Of a stretch of DNA of 26,504 bases, positions 1-6,674 are shown piece after piece. The notes under the pieces were generated by a model that ran no database searches, was not told the DNA's origin, and was given only the letters and a program-made list of their open reading frames with translations. Position numbers and translations under genes: made by a program. The stretch is taken from IMG/VR virus record IMGVR_UViG_3300029787_000012, positions 3,671-30,174 of that record, one strand, 5' to 3'. How positions within the stretch are numbered: position 1 is the stretch's first letter; every line of letters begins with the position of its first letter. The stretch comes from a virus.

Positions 1-1150
1 AATCATACACACCTGGCACAGGCTCTTTCACATATGCACCTGCATACTTGTCGTCCTTCTCTGCTGTATGCTTAGGGGGCACAACAATATTCTTTGCACT
101 CAGGTCATTATAGATGAGAGTATCCCACATCTTTACCTGTGAGAATACATCATCGATATTTACTTTAGCATCGTATGCCATAGTGATTGCCAACTCTACA
201 AGTTTCATCTTGCTTTCTAGTTGATCAACCAACTCAACGTCATGGATGTTATAATCTACAAACTTTTGCCAGTCAGATGTATAGAAGTCTTTAAAGTTTT
301 CATACATGCTGTGGTCTAGTTTATGCTCCCCCAATTCAACAGTGGATATATGCTCTAGACTATATGATTCTTGTGCAGAATAAGTAAACTTCCTGTATAG
401 ATCAAGGTAATCTAGGATAGTGACACCAAGAATATCATAGACAAGATTAGTCCGTCCTTGTACAGTTATTGCACGCTCTTTTACTACATTCCAAGGGGAC
501 AAACTCTTCATCCACTTGTTACCTAAAATCTTTTCAATCCTACGACAGATATAAGGCATGTCATAGAAGTTATTATTCCATCCTGTGATGATATCAGGGG
601 TATTATGCACCCAGAATTTATGGAAATCCTGTAGCATCTCATGCTCAGTGTTAAACACACGATACTCTACCTCTTTGGGTGGAGTATACTCTCTTGTCCC
701 CCATGTGATGATCTTCTTAGTCATCATATTCTTCATGGTAATGCATAGCATGTCCTCTTGGCACGCATCTACATCAGGGAAACCATTCTCACATGCAACC
801 TCAATATCAATAGTCCATATACCCATCTTCTTCATGTCATAGTTGACACGAGTAGGGTATTTCTGAGCGATATGTTGGAATACAAACCTCTCATACCCAT
901 GCACTTCCATGCCCTCTACATCAGAGTATCTCTGCAGAAAGTCTCTTGCATCACGGACACCATCAAACTGTTTCTTATGTGCATATCTACCATCTAATGT
1001 CTTATATTTTGACTTCTTCGACTGATTAGCAGGCACTAGAAACAATGAAGGGGATGTCTTCTCACGGTATTGCACACGCTCACCGTTTCGATATCCCCTT
1101 ACCAACGCAGTATCACCAAAGATGATTACGTTAGTATAAAAATCACTCAT
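1..1150 (-). CDS. gp43: DNA polymerase gp43, N-terminal part (cut by window edge)
   Basis: Replicative family B DNA polymerase of the T4 gp43 type. About 383 residues are visible, covering the N-terminal and 3'-5' exonuclease domains; the polymerase palm lies outside the window. Exo I is the DIE triad at residues 115-117, inside WTIDIEVACENGFPD (T4 has the equivalent DIE at 112-114). Exo II is ITGWNNNFYDMPYI near 188-201. Exo III is YNIHDVELV further on. The start is ATG at 1150; it shares 8 nt (ATGAGTGA) with the stop of the preceding small gene, so translation is probably coupled. The Shine-Dalgarno is weak (AGAAAG). No intein or frameshift is seen in the visible part. Identification rests on these motifs and is firm. 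Confidence 0.95.
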   Translation of the reverse strand, partial: MSDFYTNVIIFGDTALVRGYRNGERVQYREKTSPSLFLVPANQSKKSKYKTLDGRYAHKKQFDGVRDARDFLQRYSDVEGMEVHGYERFVFQHIAQKYPTRVNYDMKKMGIWTIDIEVACENGFPDVDACQEDMLCITMKNMMTKKIITWGTREYTPPKEVEYRVFNTEHEMLQDFHKFWVHNTPDIITGWNNNFYDMPYICRRIEKILGNKWMKSLSPWNVVKERAITVQGRTNLVYDILGVTILDYLDLYRKFTYSAQESYSLEHISTVELGEHKLDHSMYENFKDFYTSDWQKFVDYNIHDVELVDQLESKMKLVELAITMAYDAKVNIDDVFSQVKMWDTLIYNDLSAKNIVVPPKHTAEKDDKYAGAYVKEPVPGVYD

Positions 1151-1415
1151 CTGTGTCTTTCTTCTCGGTCTTTGATTCTAGCATGACTAGATACTTCTTC
1201 GCAACCGCAGGTGATGGATCAACAACAGTCAATACATCCTCACTTGCTATGAATACATCGTCTTGATCACTGTAGTATGGATACTTTCTCAGTCCTTCGT
1301 CCGATACTAAGTGGCAGTTTTGTATGAGGTAACTAGGCTCCTCATCCAATTCCACAAGGTCACCCAACAAGAATGCCGTTGGGTGGGACTTCAGAATAAT
1401 CAACTTTAACATCAT
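1143..1415 (-). CDS. Small phage protein, probable paralog of its upstream neighbour
   Basis: Protein of at most 90 residues, function unknown. It starts with ATG ATG at 1415/1412, leaving a 56-nt out-of-frame overlap with the upstream gene, and its stop overlaps the gp43 start, so it sits in a coupled unit just before the polymerase. The segment from YPYY (residues 45-48) to KKY matches the neighbour's C-terminal half closely: FIASEDVLTVVDPSPAVAKKY here against FISLQHVVSIADPHWEVVKRY there. The N-terminal half (LLGDLVELDEEPSYLIQNCH) reads like a strand-turn-strand in a small beta barrel. An Sm-like fold is a guess from the neighbour. The exact start is uncertain because of the overlap and the lack of a strong ribosome binding site. 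Confidence 0.7.
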   Translation of the reverse strand: MMLKLIILKSHPTAFLLGDLVELDEEPSYLIQNCHLVSDEGLRKYPYYSDQDDVFIASEDVLTVVDPSPAVAKKYLVMLESKTEKKDTDE

Positions 1416-1755
1416 CTTTTTGTGGTTTCGATTTTTTAATAGTGGTCAATGCTTCTTCATAACGCTTGACAACTTCCCAATGGGGGTCAGCAATGCTTAC
1501 AACATGTTGCAAAGAAATAAAATTTGCCCCTACTGTTAGTGGGAAGTATGGATAAAATCTCATACGAATGTCACCCAGTGGATTATCTTTTTCTTCGACA
1601 AGGAAATCCTTTTCATTCATTTCCAACTGAATAGAAAATGCATCTTGGAATTCATAAGCAAGGACACGAGCGTCATCACCCTCTTTATCTCTTACTTCTT
1701 TAATGTCGGCAACTACATCTTCGCCGTTTGCCATTCTAGCAATTTTAATACTCAT
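1360..1755 (-). CDS. Small phage protein, possibly Sm-like fold
   Basis: 131-residue protein conserved in style with small marine T4-like phage proteins. It begins MSIKIARMANGEDVVADIKE: a strand, a GED turn and a second strand, the kind of start seen in Sm/Lsm-like small beta barrels. A central hydrophobic region follows, then RFYPYF (67-71) and a helix-like end DPHWEVVKRYEEAL. The C-terminal tail from about residue 105 is lysine- and aspartate-rich. The start at ATG 1755 is preceded, 20 nt upstream, by GATAAATA, a near-match to the T4 late promoter, and by the hsp20 terminator. The next gene downstream appears to be a diverged tandem copy. An RNA-binding role would fit an Sm fold but nothing in the sequence proves it. 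Confidence 0.8.
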   Translation of the reverse strand: MSIKIARMANGEDVVADIKEVRDKEGDDARVLAYEFQDAFSIQLEMNEKDFLVEEKDNPLGDIRMRFYPYFPLTVGANFISLQHVVSIADPHWEVVKRYEEALTTIKKSKPQKDDVKVDYSEVPPNGILVG

Positions 1756-1774
1756 GTTAGAAAGTCTAGTGACC

Positions 1775-1782
1775 TATTTATC
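1775..1782 (-). promoter_or_regulatory. Probable T4-type late promoter (GATAAATA)
   Basis: The minus strand reads GATAAATA, 7 of 8 matches to the T4 late element TATAAATA, placed 20 nt before the ATG at 1755 and just after the hsp20 terminator. It would drive the two small genes and possibly gp43. Confidence 0.55.
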
Positions 1783-1789
1783 TTATCAT

Positions 1790-1815
1790 AAAAAAAGGAG
1801 GTGTCAAGCACCTCC
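1790..1815 (-). terminator. Intrinsic terminator after hsp20
   Basis: The minus strand shows GGAGGTG, a 5-nt loop CTTGA, CACCTCC, then seven T residues. It is a perfect 7-bp GC-rich stem with a U-tract, beginning a few bases after the hsp20 stop codon. Confidence 0.9.
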
Positions 1816-1821
1816 ATAATA

Positions 1822-2265
1822 TTAAGTGATATCGTATACCTTTCGTTTCTGATGATCAGGTATCACCTTGTTTAGGGTAACAGATAGTAATCCGTTAGTG
1901 AATTTAACTTCCCCAACATTTACATCATCACTGAGGTTAAATCCTCGTGCGAATGACCTCTGTGCCACACCTCTGTGGATATACTCCTGACTATCTGTCT
2001 CGTCTTTATCTACTGACTTGACTAGAAGCACGTTAGTCTCTGTTGAGACCTCTACTTCTTTTGGATCCCATCCTGCCAGTGCTAATTCAATTCTCCATGT
2101 CTCTTCAGACTCTTTGACAATATTATATGGTGGGTATTGAGTTTGTGGAGACCCCATTCCATACGCATGTAGTCTGTAAAATAGATCGTCAAACCCTACA
2201 CTGTAGCGATTTGCTGCATCAAAGATTGCATCGACATCCTTAGATGTCCACTTAGTTAGTTTCAT
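1822..2265 (-). CDS. hsp20: Hsp20 family small heat shock protein
   Basis: 147-residue alpha-crystallin (IbpA-like) chaperone, which in this family binds unfolded protein without ATP. The crystallin domain runs from about residue 46 (PYNIVKESEETWRIELALAG) to 133. Its hallmarks are the IHRGVAQRSFARGFNLSDDV stretch (96-115) and the conserved C-terminal G-L-L-S-V-T-L motif at 125-131. A good Shine-Dalgarno, AAAGGAG, stands 6 nt before ATG 2265. The leader carries a hairpin with a UUCG loop and a late-type promoter (GTTAAATA), and an intrinsic terminator closes the gene, so it looks like its own transcript. Small Hsp20 proteins are widespread in marine T4-like phages; a part in capsid or tail assembly under late expression is inference. 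Confidence 0.95.
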   Translation of the reverse strand: MKLTKWTSKDVDAIFDAANRYSVGFDDLFYRLHAYGMGSPQTQYPPYNIVKESEETWRIELALAGWDPKEVEVSTETNVLLVKSVDKDETDSQEYIHRGVAQRSFARGFNLSDDVNVGEVKFTNGLLSVTLNKVIPDHQKRKVYDIT

Positions 2266-2294
2266 AATTCTCCTTTAAAAGCGAGTTTAGTTGT

Positions 2295-2313
2295 GTGTCC
2301 CCGAAGGCGACAC
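2295..2313 (-). promoter_or_regulatory. 5' leader hairpin of hsp20 mRNA
   Basis: The minus strand has GTGTC, a bulged G, CC, a UUCG tetraloop, GG and GACAC. No T-run follows, so it is not a terminator. It lies where a transcript from the promoter at 2317-2324 would begin and could protect the mRNA 5' end. Confidence 0.5.
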
Positions 2314-2316
2314 TAC

Positions 2317-2324
2317 TATTTAAC
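2317..2324 (-). promoter_or_regulatory. Candidate late promoter of hsp20 (GTTAAATA)
   Basis: The minus strand reads GTTAAATA, 6 of 8 matches to TATAAATA and similar to the CTAAATA variant seen before gp18 and gp20. It is about 51 nt before the hsp20 ATG in the divergent region 2266-2434. Confidence 0.4.
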
Positions 2325-2393
2325 TATGAAGTAATGTAACTGTATATGGTGACTACCGTCTCGATTGTTACAGAAAACCGTAATAAAAACTAT

Positions 2394-2401
2394 GCTAAAT
2401 A
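2394..2401 (+). promoter_or_regulatory. Candidate late promoter of the plus-strand island (GCTAAATA)
   Basis: GCTAAATA lies 33 nt before the ATG at 2435, with AGAGGA as a ribosome binding site between them. It contains the same CTAAATA core as the sites before gp20, gp18 and the 5386 gene. This is the only promoter candidate facing right. Confidence 0.55.
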
Positions 2402-2434
2402 AAACTACAATAGACCCCCTCCAAAGAGGATAAA

Positions 2435-2950
2435 ATGAAGAAAGCATTATTCTTTATTATGGCATTGTCCCTAGGATCGGCTGCTAATGCAGGTGGATTG
2501 TCAACTAGACATCAGTCAAGTTTGCAACACACCGTTGATGCACAGCAAGCAACGTATTCAAGAGTTGGAAACTCATATTCCATCTCAGGTTCAAACGTGA
2601 CTACATCTCATACTGCAACAGGTGCATCAAGTGCAACTGCAAATGGTATCGGATTTAATACTTACAGTGCATCAACAGGTGTTGGCACAGTAGGCACCAT
2701 CACAGCATCCCAGTCTGGATCAGGATCATTCTCCTTATCTCAGTCATGGACACAAGGTGATATCGCTGGCACAGGATCCGAATACCTAGATTTCGGTAGT
2801 GTCTCATTGACAACTGCAGGATCTCAGAATAGCTCAGCTAACGCACCAGGTACTCTAACCAACGGACATGCTATTACCCTAACAGGTACTGGTAACGTAG
2901 GTAGCAGCACAACAGGTCAATTCGTAAGCGAAGTAACTATCTTTGATTAA
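2435..2950 (+). CDS. Secreted Ser/Thr/Gly-rich protein, unknown function
   Basis: 171 residues with a textbook signal peptide: MKKALFFIMALSLGSAANA, cleavage expected after ANA (residue 19). The mature part is almost entirely Ser, Thr, Gly, Ala and Asn with alternating polar and small residues, as in beta-rich fibrous or surface proteins. It has no cysteine. It is the first gene of a three-gene plus-strand island, with its own CTAAATA promoter and an AGAGGA ribosome binding site. A short block, GNSYSISGSNVTTS, lines up with GYQWSVTGNGITTT in the next gene, which suggests tandem duplication. I do not recognise the family. A lysis, envelope or adhesion role is possible but not shown. Confidence 0.8.
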   Translation: MKKALFFIMALSLGSAANAGGLSTRHQSSLQHTVDAQQATYSRVGNSYSISGSNVTTSHTATGASSATANGIGFNTYSASTGVGTVGTITASQSGSGSFSLSQSWTQGDIAGTGSEYLDFGSVSLTTAGSQNSSANAPGTLTNGHAITLTGTGNVGSSTTGQFVSEVTIFD

Positions 2951-2954
2951 GATC

Positions 2955-3383
2955 ATGAGGAATATATCTAAACTATTCCTCATGTTTTTAGCGACTGGTG
3001 TAACCCCAGTCATAGCAGTGCCTGTGGTACCAAATTTCCAACAAGGTTCGATGACTACCCACACGGAAACGACTTCCACTGTGACAGAGACCATAAATTC
3101 GATGGACTATAACACAGGCTATCAGTGGTCAGTAACAGGAAATGGAATAACCACAACTGATAATTTATCACCAACCACCACTACATCTAATGTAACCATT
3201 GAGGGAGTGAATACAACATGGACAGGAGTAGGGACAACACCCACCTTCACACAGACAACACCAGGTGCAGCGTTTCAATACACAGAAACGATGCAAGGAC
3301 CAGGCTTGTCGAATCACACAGTAATACAAAGAACCAGCAACGTAACAAGCGTCACAGATACAACCAGTATTTTCTCACAATAG
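2955..3383 (+). CDS. Secreted Thr-rich protein, unknown function
   Basis: 142 residues from ATG 2955; an in-frame TTG at 2943 would add four residues but is less likely. The N-terminus MRNISKLFLMFLATGVTPVIA is a signal peptide with a basic start, a hydrophobic core and an A-x-A-like end. The mature chain is very rich in threonine (for example TTHTETTSTVTETI) and ends VTDTTSIFSQ. It begins 4 nt after the previous gene's stop, so translation is likely coupled; no strong Shine-Dalgarno is visible. It resembles the previous gene in composition and in one alignable block. The family is not recognised and function is unknown. The stop (TAG 3381) falls exactly where the next gene's start is expected. 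Confidence 0.75.
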   Translation: MRNISKLFLMFLATGVTPVIAVPVVPNFQQGSMTTHTETTSTVTETINSMDYNTGYQWSVTGNGITTTDNLSPTTTTSNVTIEGVNTTWTGVGTTPTFTQTTPGAAFQYTETMQGPGLSNHTVIQRTSNVTSVTDTTSIFSQ

Positions 3384-3397
3384 CGACATCCCTTGCT

Positions 3398-4093
3398 ATG
3401 ACTGGGTTTATGCCTTCTGTTAACGCAGAGACTGTTGGTGGTGTAAGTGCCACTGCGTCTCCGATCGCGAATAGTTCGGGCTCAGTGACCAATCAAGCTA
3501 TACAAGTTTTACAAGGACCGTATATAACAAACACATATGGTGGTGGAATACAATGTCAGGGTGCTACCCTCAACATAACTCCATATGCCACAGGTAGTGC
3601 ATCAAGTCAAAAACCTTTTGAGGCTTGGTGGGATTCGCCAGTGTACGACATGTCTGACTTAAATGATGATGGTGTGTTAGACAATCCAGGTAATATTTTG
3701 TACCACGTCCCTACAAGGACAGCTCAGAAAGATAACTATAATATTTCACTAGGTGTCAGTGCTACATGGTCAAAACCACTAGACAAAAAAGCACAACAAC
3801 AATGTAAAGAAGCAGTAGCAACACAGATATCGCTACAAAAACAAGTGACCGCAAATAAAAGATTAGACTTTGAGGTCGCAAGATTAAAAAATTGTGGTGA
3901 GCTGATGAAAGCTGGTATTTCATTCCATCCAAAGTCTCCTTACTATGCTATCTGTGCTGATGTTGTGGTGCAGAACGTTAACACTGTGATTCCACATGCA
4001 CACAGTATCAATAAAAAAAATTATAAAAAATCTAAGTCTTCTTCTTCGGAGCTTTTAAAGGGGGTAAGCCTTTCGATTGGCGATATCGATTAG
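3398..4093 (+). CDS. Putative exported protein with uncertain start
   Basis: About 231 residues if started at ATG 3398. A signal-peptide core (YFLTIATSLAMTGFMPSVNA) spans codons on both sides of that ATG, ending in a clear A-x-A-like cleavage site before ETVGG, so the true start should lie further upstream. The only in-frame candidates are ATA at 3380, overlapping the previous stop as ATAG, and a distant ATG at 3218 preceding a polar stretch. The mature part has a Gly/Ser/Thr-rich N-terminal half (NQAIQVLQGPYITNTYGGG), a central KPFEAWWDSPVYDMSDLN region, then a Gln/Lys-rich helix (about 150-180) and four scattered cysteines. The last 62 nt overlap the convergent gene at 4032. Function unknown. 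Confidence 0.65.
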   Translation: MTGFMPSVNAETVGGVSATASPIANSSGSVTNQAIQVLQGPYITNTYGGGIQCQGATLNITPYATGSASSQKPFEAWWDSPVYDMSDLNDDGVLDNPGNILYHVPTRTAQKDNYNISLGVSATWSKPLDKKAQQQCKEAVATQISLQKQVTANKRLDFEVARLKNCGELMKAGISFHPKSPYYAICADVVVQNVNTVIPHAHSINKKNYKKSKSSSSELLKGVSLSIGDID

Positions 4094-4796
4094 CAGTAAT
4101 CTCACTTTTAGATAACCCACGATGGATACCTGCTTTCTTTTGTAGAGTAGCGATAGCTTTTTTTACAGCAGGTTTAATTAATCTCAATAGTAATGGTGTT
4201 GCTGCAGCTCCTGCTGTTGCAATCACTGCGATTGCTAGTGTCGTGGATGCTTGATTTGGAGAAGGTAAAAATTTTTCAGCAGGTGTAGTAGGTTCGTACA
4301 ATGTTATACAGATCTTACCATCTTGACTTAACTCATGACCTATAACTTTTTCATCACCAGACTGCGTGATGTCACCAACTCTCAGTTGAGCAGGACCTGG
4401 ACATGCAACGTCTGTGGGTATATTTGATGGAACCTCAGGTGAATCTATGTCTGGTGATTCTGGTGGTGGAACAACAGGAGGGACTGGTGCCTCCTGAGTT
4501 ATAGTTAATTGATCTGGTTCATAGTCCATCGCATCATACGATGGATACTCTGCATCACAAAAGACCAAGAGGTTATCAGGATCGTCTTTAATTATCTCAT
4601 TATTTCTATCACTAAACTCATGTGTCTCTACACAACCTGGTATGTCAATAATAGGATTACCTATAATGACAGTGGCAGGAGGCACATTCGGAACAGTCTG
4701 ATTCGGAGTGGTAGTTAACCACTCTGGTATATCGGCACTGTATATCCCTATAGAATTAACATGAGTGCTGTTAATCTGTATGTTAGGGATAGTCAT
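4032..4796 (-). CDS. Proline-rich probable virion or membrane-associated protein
   Basis: 254 residues, family not recognised. The N-terminal half is acidic and proline-rich, with a marked proline run around residues 103-128 (APVPPVVPPPESPDIDSP). It has four cysteines (55, 80, 132, 163). A hydrophobic Ala/Leu segment at 183-207 could span a membrane or insert into one, and is followed by a strongly basic tail ending APKKKT. The start ATG overlaps the stop of the 5386 gene by one base (TAATG), so the two are coupled and probably work together. Its 3' end overlaps the convergent plus-strand gene. A structural role is inferred from the company of late genes only. Confidence 0.7.
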   Translation of the reverse strand: MTIPNIQINSTHVNSIGIYSADIPEWLTTTPNQTVPNVPPATVIIGNPIIDIPGCVETHEFSDRNNEIIKDDPDNLLVFCDAEYPSYDAMDYEPDQLTITQEAPVPPVVPPPESPDIDSPEVPSNIPTDVACPGPAQLRVGDITQSGDEKVIGHELSQDGKICITLYEPTTPAEKFLPSPNQASTTLAIAVIATAGAAATPLLLRLIKPAVKKAIATLQKKAGIHRGLSKSEITANRYRQSKGLPPLKAPKKKT

Positions 4797-5386
4797 TAAC
4801 AGCTCTTATTCAAGTCCTCAGCCATATTTCCACCGATCTCTGCACCTTGATTGCCACCAAACATTGCTAGCCAACCTGCAGCAACCCAACCAACAAAGGG
4901 AATAGAGGAAACAGCAGGAGCAGCAGCAGCACCAACGCTAGTCCCAACCAGTCTCCCAGTTCCTTCTGCACTTCCGACTGCTTTGATACAGGCAAGGTCT
5001 TTCTGTGACAGTTCTGGGTTATCCTTGACAAACTCATCAAGAGGTGCAATCCATGATCTTTGATTAGATACTGGAGCTCCTTGGTTGATCTGACCGTCCA
5101 TGTAGTACTCTTCAACAACCTTTGTTGTTTCTGTTGCTAGTCCTAAGAAACCACCTTTCTCTTTGATGTCCTTAGTTATGTACGCTGTCTTGGGATCGTT
5201 AGCAGTATAACTGATCTTGTATCCTTCCTTATCTGCTTGAACAACATAAGAAGTGTAAGGACCTACAGGTATGTCTAGGTCTGGTAGTTTATCGTTATTT
5301 CGTCTGCTAACCATTCCGATCATACCAATGTGAGTCACACCCACTGCTAATCCTAATATAGCCGCAAACCATTTTATAGGTGACAT
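4796..5386 (-). CDS. Membrane-anchored hypothetical protein
   Basis: 196 residues, family not recognised. It has an N-terminal hydrophobic anchor (residues 5-26, KWFAAILGLAVGVTHIGMIG) followed by RR, then a soluble middle part. A Gly/Ala-rich hydrophobic stretch at about 144-178 (GTSVGAAAAPAVSSIPFVG) has the look of a glycine-zipper membrane segment. Two cysteines occur, at 133 and the C-terminus. The start ATG 5386 lies inside the 3' end of the TauD-like gene (13-nt overlap), and a CTAAATA late motif sits 20 nt upstream within that gene. Coupled to the downstream proline-rich gene. It could be a virion component that inserts into the host membrane, but this is inference. Confidence 0.7.
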   Translation of the reverse strand: MSPIKWFAAILGLAVGVTHIGMIGMVSRRNNDKLPDLDIPVGPYTSYVVQADKEGYKISYTANDPKTAYITKDIKEKGGFLGLATETTKVVEEYYMDGQINQGAPVSNQRSWIAPLDEFVKDNPELSQKDLACIKAVGSAEGTGRLVGTSVGAAAAPAVSSIPFVGWVAAGWLAMFGGNQGAEIGGNMAEDLNKSC

Positions 5387-6405
5387 GATAATATTATCTC
5401 TGTCTTATTTAGGTATTCTCTGTGAAAGGATTCTTGGAAGTATGGTCGATATGGTTCTGGTTGTATGTTTGTATAGTCATAGGCATACCTGTAACACAGT
5501 CTATCATTGATAGCACCCAGTCTTCTGTGCTGTACAATACTATTATCAAATAGTAAAAGATCTCCATCTTCTTTATACCAATGATCGTATGTGTATGGTT
5601 CCAATCCTTTTCTTATCTCTGACAATACTAACTCTGCATCATGATCACTCATACCTTTGATACCTGTGACAGTATTGAAACTATAGTGTAATCCTTTGAT
5701 GCAACCAGGACTTTGAATTACTAATGGTATCTCAGTATCTGGGAAAGGACACATATTTTTATACATCAAATTGTCCTGCATATCATTTAAACCAGGATTA
5801 ATCTTGCCAGGTGTGAAGTTATGAATCAATATCATTTCATCTAGTTCACTACGAAAACTCTCTGAGACCCCCTCATAATAGTCTGTAGTGGTCATAAAAC
5901 CTGTTGCACTCCTAGTTGTACCTTTGACCCCTAGTAATCCAATGCCAGGTGTAAAACATATATCACCACTTTCATTGCTGTGCCATAGCAATTCACCCTC
6001 AGCAAAGATTCCCATCCTCTTTCCATTCTTCTTCATTCCAGTAACATTTAACATGTTACCAAATTGCATAGGATGATTACCAACTCTTATATTATTAAAC
6101 TCTCTGCATATATCTTTGTCTATCGGATCTACATCGTCACTATTCAATATGTTTTCAAAATGCCTATTTGCCCACGGATACTTATTGTACAGATACGCAA
6201 CCCAATTGAGACGATCATCTCCCCACTTCTTCATCAAATTATAAAACGTCGCACGATTTAAGTTAGCACCTCGTATGATGGTAACTAACGTCTTAAGGTG
6301 CAACCTTCCTATTTCATTCCATTCATCGTCTGTGATATGGTTTAGATCTACATCATCAATATAGATACCAAAACTACCAAGACCATTGATATTTGATATT
6401 CTCAT
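5374..6405 (-). CDS. TauD/TfdA-like 2-oxoglutarate dioxygenase
   Basis: 343 residues from ATG 6405. An in-frame ATG at 6423 would lie inside the upstream gene's terminator T-run, so the later start is preferred. The chain follows the TauD/TfdA layout: an N-terminal GSFGIYIDDVDLNHITDDEW region, the first iron motif near 142 (ELLWHSNESGD), and the second block LLLFDNSIVQHRRLGA with His293 and Arg294, plus Arg303/306 as candidate 2-oxoglutarate ligands. The usual H-x-D reads H-S-N here, so the carboxylate ligand is missing or supplied by the next residue, Glu145. Family members hydroxylate small molecules using Fe(II), O2 and 2-oxoglutarate. The substrate cannot be told from sequence. Confidence 0.8.
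   Translation of the reverse strand: MRISNINGLGSFGIYIDDVDLNHITDDEWNEIGRLHLKTLVTIIRGANLNRATFYNLMKKWGDDRLNWVAYLYNKYPWANRHFENILNSDDVDPIDKDICREFNNIRVGNHPMQFGNMLNVTGMKKNGKRMGIFAEGELLWHSNESGDICFTPGIGLLGVKGTTRSATGFMTTTDYYEGVSESFRSELDEMILIHNFTPGKINPGLNDMQDNLMYKNMCPFPDTEIPLVIQSPGCIKGLHYSFNTVTGIKGMSDHDAELVLSEIRKGLEPYTYDHWYKEDGDLLLFDNSIVQHRRLGAINDRLCYRYAYDYTNIQPEPYRPYFQESFHREYLNKTEIILSCHL
5406..5412 (-). promoter_or_regulatory. Candidate late promoter (CTAAATA) inside the TauD-like gene
   Basis: The minus strand reads CCTAAATAAG, 20 nt before the ATG at 5386. It has the same core and spacing as the site before gp20. It would start an independent transcript for the two membrane-associated genes. Confidence 0.45.
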
Positions 6406-6424
6406 ACACTTATATATTAGCATA

Positions 6425-6453
6425 AAAAAAGAGAGGTGTTAACCTCCCTTTTT
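6425..6453 (-). terminator. Intrinsic terminator after the 54-residue gene
   Basis: The minus strand reads AAAAAGGGAGGT TAAC ACCTCTC followed by seven T. It has a GAGGT/ACCTC stem, extended by A/T pairs. The plus strand also ends in five T, so it may stop transcription from both sides. Confidence 0.8.
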
Positions 6454-6469
6454 ACTTTCGTTCATTTGG

Positions 6470-6634
6470 TTACTCCAACATGACTTTGCATATTCTTCGA
6501 CACGAATTAGGTAAGTCTGTACACTCTATTAGGCAGTCAAAGTAATCGTCGATCTTGTCTATTTCTAAATTACTGTTGTTATCGACACTTACACTCCAAC
6601 CGCTTAGTTGATTTTTACTTACTAGATTGTGCAT
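6470..6634 (-). CDS. Small protein (54 residues), unknown
   Basis: 54 residues from ATG 6634, chosen because GAGGA stands 6 nt upstream; a GTG at 6676 would extend the frame but has no such site. The C-terminal half, YFDCLIECTDLPNSCRRICK, has four cysteines spaced C-x3-C-x6-C-x3-C. That pattern could make a helical hairpin or bind a metal. The gene stands alone between two intrinsic terminators, with a GTAAATA promoter-like site inside an inverted repeat upstream. It is real by context (ribosome site, terminator, isolated unit). The function is unknown. Confidence 0.65.
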   Translation of the reverse strand: MHNLVSKNQLSGWSVSVDNNSNLEIDKIDDYFDCLIECTDLPNSCRRICKVMLE

Positions 6635-6674
6635 TAATTCCTCGCTAAGTCTACTATTATGTATGCAAATCAAC

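Noticed and set aside
585-997. Open frames on the plus strand opposite gp43
   Set aside because: The minus strand carries an intact polymerase exonuclease domain here; the plus-strand translations show no domain or ribosome site.
3218-3397. ATG 3218 as start of the third plus-strand gene
   Set aside because: It would put a long polar, overlapping stretch before the signal-peptide core and overlap 166 nt of the previous gene; judged unlikely, though not excluded.
4867-5118. Alternative minus-strand frame with a Leu-rich stretch inside the 4796-5386 gene
   Set aside because: Leu run comes from reading the Ala/Gly-rich codons out of frame; the longer coupled gene explains the region.
6406-6423. 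Upstream ATG for the TauD-like gene
   Set aside because: It lies at the T-run of the preceding terminator, so most transcripts would lack a usable leader; the later ATG also fits the family N-terminus.
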